A DNA stretch of 21,089 bases from Bacillota bacterium. GTDB lineage: Bacteria > Bacillota > Clostridia > Lachnospirales > Anaerotignaceae. Below the pieces are notes generated by a model. That model was not told the DNA's origin. It did not search any database and saw only the letters and a list, made by a program, of their open reading frames with translations. The stretch lies in NCBI GenBank assembly GCA_019422105.1, contig JAHZDZ010000015.1, forward strand, positions 1-21,089, read 5' to 3'. Of this stretch, positions 9,004-14,572 are shown in pieces (positions within the stretch are counted from its first letter, which is position 1; each line of letters starts with the position of its first letter). Position numbers and translations under genes: made by a program.

Positions 9004-9332
9004 TTTTCCTTGCCCTGCTTCTCTGGATGGTATCGCTCCGCCGGGGTTCTAGCTCCATCAAGCATAAATAAGCACATGAACAACAAGCCGGTAAAAAATA
9101 ATATCATATCCTTATAGGGATGATGTAAATGTAAAACCAAATAAATTTGCATAGAAGTTAATAATAAAAAAAACAATAGTCCTCTGATTAGATTTCTGGT
9201 GAGGGCCGTTATCATCTTTCCGCAACGCAAACATATGATGGGCTCTCCCCATGAGTTCCGTATCTCTTTGCTGCCGCACCAGGGACACCTCCTTTGAAAA
9301 AAATACAATGCAGTATAATTCCACTTACTCAT
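8682..9332 (-). CDS. Two-TM zinc-ribbon membrane protein, downstream copy (candidate immunity protein)
   Basis: I do not recognise a named family. The 216-residue protein starts MSKWNYTALYFFQRRCPWCG and has a CxxC...CxxC zinc ribbon (CPWC and CLRC, about 16-37). Two adjacent hydrophobic segments follow (about 50-68 and 75-92, split by HLHHPYKD), then a soluble C-terminal domain of about 120 residues. It is a tandem duplicate of the gene at 9372-10016. The C-terminal halves are nearly identical in DNA, while the N-terminal halves have diverged. The gene begins 40 nt after its twin's stop, with GGAGAG before the ATG. Sitting directly downstream of a MuF-type toxin-like gene and being duplicated is typical of immunity genes in polymorphic toxin loci. 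That role is inference only. Confidence 0.75.
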   Translation of the reverse strand: MSKWNYTALYFFQRRCPWCGSKEIRNSWGEPIICLRCGKMITALTRNLIRGLLFFLLLTSMQIYLVLHLHHPYKDMILFFTGLLFMCLFMLDGARTPAERYHPEKQGKEKLENMSPGVYCEINWYKLKDGGLFLPNYKLMKGATLCIRFCDEDGDYNSREFFVRVQELKWGIGKSTVKLGFISSMISDSLLEDGNRFYVYNYGIRIGEGQIANGRS

Positions 9333-9693
9333 ATTTTACACTCTCCAAATTTATGTAACCTGACTAGTCAGTCAAGACCTGCCGTTCGCTATCTGCCCTT
9401 CCCCAATTCTGATTCCATAATTATAGACATAAAATCTGTTTCCGTCTTCCAGAAGGCTGTCAGAAATCATACTGCTGATAAAGCCGAGCTTCACTGTTGA
9501 TTTGCCGATTCCCCATTTTAATTCCTGTACTCTGACAAAAAATTCCCTGCTGTTGTAATCTCCATCCTCGTCGCAAAAACGAATGCACAAGGTTGCCCCC
9601 TTCATCAGCTTATAATTGGGCAAAAATAAACCTCCGTCCTTTGGCTTGTACCAGTTTATTTCGCAGTAAACGCTGGGAAACATATTTTCAAGC
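9261..9693. repeat. Tandem duplication unit, copy 2
   Basis: This is the partner of 8571-9003. Differences seen include CCTCC against CCTTC near 9290 and CAGTCAAG against CAGTCAGG at the stop. The near-identity over the spacer and 3' half, beside diverged 5' halves of the same genes, points to recent unequal crossing-over or gene conversion. Confidence 0.85.
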
Positions 9694-10016
9694 TTTTCGT
9701 CATTCGCCGGATGGCTCCGTTCTAAAGGAATCCTGGCACCTACAAGCATAAATAAGCACACGAACGCCGAGCCGGTAAAAAGTAATATCATAGCCTTATA
9801 GGGATGATGCAAATGGAATGTAAGATAAATTTGTACAGCGCATAGCGATAAAAAGCTCAACCATCCCCAGATTTGATTTCTGACAAGGGTAGTTGGGCCC
9901 CTTTTGCAGTGAAGACATATAACAGGCTCATATTTTATATACTGTATCTCATTACAACCGCACCATGGGCATCTTTTTTGTAAAAAATTCAATGCAGTAT
10001 AATTCCACTCACTCAT
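9372..10016 (-). CDS. Two-TM zinc-ribbon membrane protein, upstream copy (candidate immunity protein)
   Basis: This 214-residue paralogue of the gene at 8682-9332 starts MSEWNYTALNFLQKRCPWCG. The ribbon pairs are CPWC and CLHC. Two TM segments surround HLHHPYKAMI, and the C-terminal domain is almost identical to that of its twin (EINWYKPKDGGLFLPNYKL onward). The start at 10016 overlaps the end of the toxin-like gene by 8 nt, so translation is likely coupled to it, and GGAGAG lies about 8 nt upstream. The frame is open 14 codons further, but those codons overlap the upstream gene. Tight coupling to the toxin-like gene makes this the better immunity candidate of the pair. Its partner and binding mode are unknown. 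Confidence 0.75.
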   Translation of the reverse strand: MSEWNYTALNFLQKRCPWCGCNEIQYIKYEPVICLHCKRGPTTLVRNQIWGWLSFLSLCAVQIYLTFHLHHPYKAMILLFTGSAFVCLFMLVGARIPLERSHPANDEKLENMFPSVYCEINWYKPKDGGLFLPNYKLMKGATLCIRFCDEDGDYNSREFFVRVQELKWGIGKSTVKLGFISSMISDSLLEDGNRFYVYNYGIRIGEGQIANGRS

Positions 10017-11289
10017 ATTTTGCACTCTCCAAATTTCTGTTTTTGAAACAAAATTCATTCATCACACTTTTGACGTCATATTCCTTATCGCTAATCATAC
10101 CGCCGCTGATAAGGGATACCCTGACATAGATATCTCCCTGCTGTAGTCTGAAGTCCTTTGTGAGCAGTCCGTACCGTGTATTGCCGGCAGAAGCCATCGA
10201 TTCCAGCGCGGCCAAGTATAAAGCATCCACTATATTGTTGGTAACCCCAAAGGGATACACGAAAAGAGATATCAAATCTATTACCGTTGCGCTGTTGTTG
10301 TATGCAATACTATAAAGAGCTATAAGAGGAGGGAGAATTTGGGATGTATAGGTTATTCCACTTATAATTGTAGGAGATAATACATTTTTAATTATTGGAA
10401 TTCCAGCAGTTACAGGAACGAATGAAGCTAAAATCCCTGCTATTGTCAAAATCCAATTTGTATCCGTTCCGTCATACTTTGACCTGTTCTCGCCTGTAAT
10501 TCGCACAATCTCTGTGTCAAGCTTATGAAAAATCTCCTCCTGCACTGCCCTGATACAATAGCCATTCTTATCTGAAAGAGTATATTTCCCTCTATATTCC
10601 TCTTTACAGCGGATATTAGACATTTCAATTTGTATGGAATCCACTAGGTATTTATACAACAATAGCTCCTCCGGCGTTGCCGGTTTTTTCTCCAGACAGC
10701 CGTAGCCTAAATAATGGAACGCCTCCATCAAGGCCCAGTCCTCGTCGGAGAGTATGCCGGCGTCCTCTGAAATAGGCGCGGGCGCTTTAAAACCGCATGT
10801 CTGACAGACAAACCAGCCATCCTTAAAACGGAAATCATGCTTTCTGATATCATCATACCCTGCGCAGACGTTTTCGTCAATTTCCTCTTGGTAAACCTCA
10901 TAGAAACTTATCATGTTATCATATGTTACAAAAAGCAGGCCGTCGCTGGAGGCTATGAGAAAATGTCCTTCCTGCCCGTTGACGGATACCTTGGTCCATT
11001 TTCTACCCTGAATGGCGGGAAGTCGTAAATCGGAATTGTTGTATTCCGCCGTCTCATAGCCGAAGAAAAACCCCTGCTCCGGCATTCCATTTCTCATCCC
11101 CTGCAAAAATATTTTATCCGCTCCTCTTTGCCAGTCAAGAGTTGCCGTACCCCCTTTTATGGCAGCGATAGGCTCTACATGGCAGTAACAGTGGGGATGG
11201 ACTGGAACAGGTATTTTATCCCCCACCGCGTATATTTTTCCATTGCGGCTCAAGCATTCCCCGCAGGTTTTAGGCTTTTTCTCCGTCAC
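10009..11289 (-). CDS. MuF-like toxin-type protein with degenerate barnase segment and unknown C-terminus
   Basis: The open frame runs 426 codons from a GTG that has no ribosome binding site, so this is probably the bulk of a longer, frameshifted gene starting at 11433. Residues 9-38 carry the zinc-type pattern CGEC...GKIY...HPHCYC of MuF-like (phage head morphogenesis) domains. The next 100 residues align by eye with the barnase homologue at 11952-12320 (LPAIQGRKW, SSDGLLFVTYD). However, the catalytic Glu is missing and the His of YDHY is Asn, so RNase activity is unlikely. The remaining 280 residues are unrecognised: a CQTC pair, an acidic helical part, two hydrophobic stretches (about 290-345) and a polar tail. 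I infer a MuF polymorphic-toxin relative whose effector, if any, is the C-terminal region. The 3' end overlaps the zinc-ribbon gene. Confidence 0.7.
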   Translation of the reverse strand: MTEKKPKTCGECLSRNGKIYAVGDKIPVPVHPHCYCHVEPIAAIKGGTATLDWQRGADKIFLQGMRNGMPEQGFFFGYETAEYNNSDLRLPAIQGRKWTKVSVNGQEGHFLIASSDGLLFVTYDNMISFYEVYQEEIDENVCAGYDDIRKHDFRFKDGWFVCQTCGFKAPAPISEDAGILSDEDWALMEAFHYLGYGCLEKKPATPEELLLYKYLVDSIQIEMSNIRCKEEYRGKYTLSDKNGYCIRAVQEEIFHKLDTEIVRITGENRSKYDGTDTNWILTIAGILASFVPVTAGIPIIKNVLSPTIISGITYTSQILPPLIALYSIAYNNSATVIDLISLFVYPFGVTNNIVDALYLAALESMASAGNTRYGLLTKDFRLQQGDIYVRVSLISGGMISDKEYDVKSVMNEFCFKNRNLESAKYE

Positions 11290-11433
11290 CCACTGTACAA
11301 AATGTACGCTTTTTTTAACTGGGGCCGAAACATTCCACCTGTCTTCATCCCCATCTCGAACTGCACCTGTCTGATTTTTTTCAGTGATTGTTCATACAGC
11401 GTTAAATCCGTTTCCTCTTTTCTGTTTTCCCAT
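11290..11433 (-). pseudogene. Out-of-frame 5' part of the MuF-like gene
   Basis: AGGAGG (11441-11447) stands 7 nt before an ATG at 11433, an excellent start. Its frame is that of the large downstream frame, but TGA stops it after 13 codons (11394-11392). The neighbouring frame reads ENRKEETDLTLYEQSLKK, then MKTGGMFRPQLKK, up to the A7 run (T7 on the plus strand, 11310-11316). One extra A there would continue as SVHFVQWVTEKKPKTC, matching NPILTKSVKWLNWIT in the sister gene. Two compensating single-base shifts thus break the N-terminus. They could be genuine decay, slippage at homopolymers or assembly error. Confidence 0.65.
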
Positions 11434-11440
11434 ATACAAA

Positions 11441-11447
11441 TCCTCCT
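11441..11447 (-). promoter_or_regulatory. Strong ribosome binding site of the MuF-like gene
   Basis: TCAGGAGG on the minus strand, 7 nt before the ATG at 11433. It is the only good initiation site for this gene and decides that the intact ancestor began here and not at the GTG at 11289. Confidence 0.7.
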
Positions 11448-11465
11448 GATTAGATATTTATTTTC

Positions 11466-11509
11466 TCCTTCTATGAAACCACAAATTTTCAGGATGATTC
11501 GGTCATTTT
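11466..11509. repeat. 44-bp perfect direct repeat, copy 1 (upstream of second cassette)
   Basis: Identical over 44 bp to 12654-12697 in the same orientation, 1188 bp apart. It lies between the terminator of the barnase/barstar cassette and the start of the MuF-like gene, so each toxin cassette is preceded by one copy. It may be a shared leader or a scar or substrate of cassette recombination. Confidence 0.95.
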
Positions 11510-11524
11510 GGAAGATGCAAATAA

Positions 11525-11540
11525 AATTTCTATAGAAATT
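11525..11540. promoter_or_regulatory. 16-bp perfect palindrome, possible operator
   Basis: AATTTCTATAGAAATT is a perfect 16-bp palindrome between the barstar terminator and the 44-bp repeat, in the presumed promoter region of the MuF-like gene. It has the size of a dimeric repressor site. No regulator is identified. Confidence 0.35.
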
Positions 11541-11548
11541 ACAGATAA

Positions 11549-11575
11549 CAAAAAAACAGGTCATTTCTGACCTGT
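11549..11575 (-). terminator. Terminator of the barnase/barstar cassette
   Basis: On the minus strand ACAGGTCA-GAAA-TGACCTGT forms a perfect 8-bp stem with a GAAA tetraloop, followed by TTTTTTTG. It lies about 100 nt beyond the barstar stop codon. It separates the two toxin cassettes transcriptionally. Confidence 0.9.
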
Positions 11576-11674
11576 CTGCATCAGCAAAAGTTTTTTTACT
11601 ATAGCCTGACAAAAGACATAAAATTCTTTGCACAAGAGTCAGAGCGATTCCCCATAGGGTAAACCGTCAAGCTC

Positions 11675-11955
11675 TTATTTTATGTTGCAGTGGATTTCCC
11701 AATCTCCCCTCGACGCTTCCTCAAACACCTTTATCACTTCATCGACAGCATCCTTTACGGTTTCGGCAACCTGATTGCCGCCAATCAGTGTAATCTCAAC
11801 AGGAGTCTCTATAAAACCCGTCAAACAGTCCCAGAGGGCGTCCAGATTATTTCCGTAAAAATCAGGAAAGTGCTTTGCAAAAAAGCTTCCCGTATCCTGC
11901 TGTGCAGTTCTCCAATATATCTGCTCCCTGAAAAATCAATTATAATTCTCTTCAT
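11675..11955 (-). pseudogene. Barstar-family ribonuclease inhibitor, frameshifted
   Basis: The gene begins in ATGA overlap with the stop of the barnase gene, with AGAAGGA 6 nt upstream, exactly where the immunity gene is expected. The first 24 codons read MKRIIIDFSGSRYIGELHSR and IREA. From 11879-11884 (A6 on the plus strand) the match moves to another frame: AKHFPDFYGNNLDALWDCL then TGFIETPVEITLIGG, ending DWEIHCNIK-stop. This carries the barstar signature (Bacillus barstar YGENLDALWDCLTGW) including the Asp-Leu-Asp-Ala-Leu-Trp-Asp helix that plugs the barnase active site. One added A in that run (T on the coding strand) would restore a 93-residue protein, close to barstar's 90. As it stands only a 44-residue, non-inhibitory peptide is made. 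Confidence 0.85.
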
Positions 11956-12320
11956 ATAGTATCCTTCTCGGTAATTTCAAAAAAAGTTTCATAATGATCA
12001 TAAGTAACAAAAATAAGACCGTCATTTGAATATAATATTCTGTGGGGATTGCGGATACCTGATACATAATTTATATCAGCCTCATACCAAATACGGCCAG
12101 ATACAGTCGGTAGCTTCTCTTCTCTGTTCTTAAAAACATCTCCACCAATTTGCTTGCCAAAGGCTACAATATGAAGGTTTCCCTCTATAGCAGTCCATCC
12201 CAATGTTTTAGCCTCTTTTTTTGTTATATAGTTCTGGGAAAGACTGCCTGTTTTCATGAGATGATAATCTGCACCCAAAATACCTTCAATTGTTGCTGTT
12301 CCCGCATAAATAGAATCCAT
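11952..12320 (-). CDS. Barnase-family guanyl-specific ribonuclease toxin domain
   Basis: The 122-codon frame contains a nearly full barnase domain from about residue 30. YITKKEAKTLGW, GKQIGGDVFKNREEKLP, SGRIWYEADINYVSG, RNPHRILYSNDGLIFVTYDHY and ETFFEI follow Bacillus barnase almost without gaps. Counterparts of barnase Lys27, Arg59, Glu73, Arg83, Arg87 and His102 are all present, so the fold should cleave RNA if made. The ATG at 12320 has no ribosome binding site and directly follows a TAA in the same frame, preceded by the MuF-like domain. The ancestral product was evidently one MuF-linker-barnase toxin. The linker YAGTATIEGILGAD matches KGGTATLDWQRGAD in the sister gene. Expression is doubtful, which would fit survival with a broken barstar gene. 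Confidence 0.9.
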   Translation of the reverse strand: MDSIYAGTATIEGILGADYHLMKTGSLSQNYITKKEAKTLGWTAIEGNLHIVAFGKQIGGDVFKNREEKLPTVSGRIWYEADINYVSGIRNPHRILYSNDGLIFVTYDHYETFFEITEKDTI

Positions 12321-12545
12321 TTATTTAATTATACATCTGCAATTTGCATATACCGGAGGTACCTTTGCCCATTCTAAAACAGATTCTCTTATCTGTCCGT
12401 CTCCTTTTCTGCAAATTTTACATGTTTTTATATCTATAGTTGTAATCCAGTTTAACCATTTCACACTTTTTGTCAATATGGGGTTAAATCTATAATCACC
12501 GCCAATGATAAAGTCCATACCAGCCTTTACAATTTTCCCATCCAT
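12321..12545 (-). CDS. Truncated MuF-like (phage head morphogenesis) domain of the barnase toxin
   Basis: A 74-residue frame starts at an ATG 8 nt after AAAGGAG; an ATG 10 codons upstream is also open but worse placed. It carries KTCKICRKGDGQI and later PPVYANCRC, the paired cysteine pattern of MuF-like domains, although the His of the usual HPxCRC is replaced by Tyr-Ala. It is colinear with the 5' part of the sister gene: FNPILTKSVKWLNWIT corresponds to FRPQLKKSVHFVQWVT. The frame ends in TAA and the barnase domain resumes at the very next codon, so this is the N-terminal half of a toxin split by a nonsense codon. Readthrough would give a 197-residue protein. MuF-linked C-terminal toxins are a described class in temperate phages of Bacillota. 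Confidence 0.75.
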   Translation of the reverse strand: MDGKIVKAGMDFIIGGDYRFNPILTKSVKWLNWITTIDIKTCKICRKGDGQIRESVLEWAKVPPVYANCRCIIK

Positions 12546-12653
12546 CAAAAATTCTCCTTTCATACTTGTCTTCATTATTTTACACTGTCTTTCACCATTT
12601 TTATTTTTCGTCTATCCTGCTTCTAAACACTCAAAATAAGATGCATCCCTCCT

Positions 12654-12697
12654 TCCTTCTATGAAACCACAAATTTTCAGGATGATTCGGTCATTTT
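12654..12697. repeat. 44-bp perfect direct repeat, copy 2 (upstream of barnase cassette)
   Basis: Identical to 11466-11509. The copy lies about 110 bp before the MuF/barnase start on the minus strand. A plus-strand ATG inside it (12661) is in frame with the flippase gene but is an accident of the repeat. Confidence 0.95.
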
Positions 12698-12738
12698 ATC
12701 ATTTTCCTCAATATTTTTTGCAATCCCAAACAAATCTT

Positions 12739-12761
12739 GTCCATCCCTTTTTCTTTGACAA
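12739..12761. other. Hairpin CCCTTTTT/AAAAAGGG in the flippase leader
   Basis: CCCTTTTT-CTTTGAC-AAAAAGGG forms an 8-bp stem with a 7-nt loop ahead of the flippase gene. It contains a TTGACA, but no convincing -10 follows it at the right distance. The role is open. Confidence 0.35.
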
Positions 12762-12828
12762 AAAGGGGCATACCTCTTCATTGATGAGAATAGACTTTAA
12801 AGAGCATAGTGTGCAAAGGAGTATGAAT

Positions 12829-14364
12829 ATGAGCAAAAAAAATCTGGTCACCGGCGCTATCATTCTGACGCTGGCAAACCTTACCACAAAAATACTCGGT
12901 TTCTTTTACCGAATTTATATGTCAAACACCATTGGGGCTGAGGGCATGGGGCTTTATCAGCTTATTATGCCTGTCTATATGCTGTGCTGGAGTATTTCCT
13001 CCTCCGGTTTTACCACTACTATTTCCAAGTTGACAGCCCAGGAAAACGCAAAAAAGCAATACGGCAATATGGGACGTATTTTAAAGCAGTCTGTCACTAT
13101 CTGTATTGGCATAAGCCTGCTTCTGAGCGTTATACTTTTTTTCTCTGCCGACTTTGTAGCTTATCATGTATTAAATGAGGGACGCACACTGATTTCACTT
13201 CGCATCCTCTCTCTCTGCTTCCCCTTTATGGCAGCGGGAAGTTGTATCAGAGGTTATTTTTTCGGTGTGCAGGACGCCGTTGTCCCTGCGATGAGTCAGG
13301 TTTTGGAGCAGACGGTGAGAATTGTTACCGTTTTTACACTGTCAGCGCTTTTTATCCCTATGGGATTGGAATATGCCTGTGCAGCCGCAGTAATCGGTAT
13401 TGTTATAGGAGAGCTTTTGTCCTTCCTTTTTGTTTTTTTGTCCTATCTCTGCTTCAAAAAAAAGAAATCCTTCAATAAAAGGCCGTCCCTGTCCTCTCTT
13501 CATACGCTAGGCATGATAATGGCTATGGCAGTACCCCTTTCCGCAAATAAAATTGTGGGCTCGCTGCTCTCCACTGCCGAAAACATATTGATTCCTCAGC
13601 GGCTTATGCTATTCGGGCAAACCGGACAAAATGCTATGAGTACATATGGTATGCTAACCGGTATGGCTATGCCCCTGATACAATTTCCCTCGGCACTTTT
13701 GATGGCGGTATCCGTCACCCTTGTTCCGGCAATATCGGAAGCAACTGCCGTCAATAACGCCAGACGTATTAAATACACCTCATACAACTCTTTGTTGTAT
13801 ACCTGTATCATTGGTATTGGAACCGCAAGCGTATTTGCCGCCTTTCCGAGAGAAATTTCCATGGCCGTTTATAGAGAACCGTCCCTTACACTGATACTGC
13901 TGAAACTGGCTTTTCTCTGTCCATTTCTATATATGCAGATTACTCTTTCCGGCCTTTTAAACGGCTTGGGAGAACAGGTGTTTATATTCCGCAATAATCT
14001 GATTTCCTCGGCCATTAATATTGCTTTTATCTACTTCCTTATGCCGGTTCTTGGTGTAGACGCCTTTATCGCCGGATGGCTTTTGAGCCTCATGGTAACA
14101 GTTGCACTCAGTATACGCAAGGTTGTGCGAACCTCTCATATTACTATGAATTACAAAAAGCTGTTTATATTTCCTGCTTTCAGTGTGATGGCCGCAGGTC
14201 TGGCTGCAAAATATCTGTCCGGATTTACAGACGGCTCACTTTTTTCTGTATTTCTCTGCTGTATACTTATGCTACTTTTATATATCATATTTTTGGACTT
14301 TCTTCGGGTCATTTCACTCAGGGAACTTCTTCAAATGGCGCTGAAAAGCAGAAAAAAAGCGTAA
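12829..14364 (+). CDS. SpoVB/MATE-like polysaccharide flippase
   Basis: This 511-residue integral membrane protein is almost entirely hydrophobic, with about 12-14 predicted TM segments. The start MSKKNLVTGAIILTLANLTT then KILGFFYRI, together with GAEGMGLYQLIMPVYML, is characteristic of the SpoVB branch of the oligosaccharide flippase (MVF/MATE-like) superfamily; Bacillus SpoVB has a similar length. Such proteins flip lipid-linked cell-wall or spore-cortex precursors across the membrane. The start chosen is 12829, 7 nt after AAAGGAG; the ATG at 12823 is too close, and the open frame back to 12661 runs through the 44-bp repeat. It stands alone, divergent from the toxin island and convergent with the aminotransferase gene. 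A true SpoVB or a general paralogue cannot be separated without wider context. Confidence 0.9.
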   Translation: MSKKNLVTGAIILTLANLTTKILGFFYRIYMSNTIGAEGMGLYQLIMPVYMLCWSISSSGFTTTISKLTAQENAKKQYGNMGRILKQSVTICIGISLLLSVILFFSADFVAYHVLNEGRTLISLRILSLCFPFMAAGSCIRGYFFGVQDAVVPAMSQVLEQTVRIVTVFTLSALFIPMGLEYACAAAVIGIVIGELLSFLFVFLSYLCFKKKKSFNKRPSLSSLHTLGMIMAMAVPLSANKIVGSLLSTAENILIPQRLMLFGQTGQNAMSTYGMLTGMAMPLIQFPSALLMAVSVTLVPAISEATAVNNARRIKYTSYNSLLYTCIIGIGTASVFAAFPREISMAVYREPSLTLILLKLAFLCPFLYMQITLSGLLNGLGEQVFIFRNNLISSAINIAFIYFLMPVLGVDAFIAGWLLSLMVTVALSIRKVVRTSHITMNYKKLFIFPAFSVMAAGLAAKYLSGFTDGSLFSVFLCCILMLLLYIIFLDFLRVISLRELLQMALKSRKKA

Positions 14365-14374
14365 AACCGCTTTT
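14355..14374 (+). terminator. Weak terminator-like hairpin at the flippase stop
   Basis: AAAAGCG-TAAAAC-CGCTTTT overlaps the stop codon and ends in TTTTATC. The stem is short and AT-rich, so this is only a possible plus-strand terminator. Confidence 0.35.
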
Positions 14375-14388
14375 ATCATATACACATC

Positions 14389-14428
14389 AAAAAAACAGGG
14401 AATGTCTTCTGTATCAGACATTCCCTGT
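14389..14428 (-). terminator. Rho-independent terminator of the aminotransferase gene
   Basis: ACAGGGAATGTCT (14395-14407) pairs perfectly with AGACATTCCCTGT (14416-14428). On the minus strand the stem runs into seven T, a textbook terminator. It lies about 145 nt beyond the aminotransferase stop and between convergent genes, so it may also slow plus-strand transcription. Confidence 0.88.
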
Positions 14429-14572
14429 TATAGCATCAATATGAAATTTGAAAAAATATAGCATTTTTCTGCTGTCGCAGTAAAAAACTATGTGGAAAAC
14501 GGATAGTTCCATATACTGAGTATAGGTAGCGGATTGCCCTGACCTTCGTCTTCGTTTATTTTTTGCTATGAT

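Noticed and set aside
11286..11633. 115-codon minus-strand frame as an independent gene
   Set aside because: It starts at a GTG without a ribosome binding site and runs through the barnase-cassette terminator and the 44-bp repeat. Only its last part is meaningful, as the out-of-frame N-terminus of the MuF-like gene.
12661..12828. N-terminal extension of the flippase to the ATG at 12661
   Set aside because: This ATG lies inside the 44-bp direct repeat, has no matching ribosome binding site, and the extra residues do not look like the family. The ATG at 12829 has a good site.
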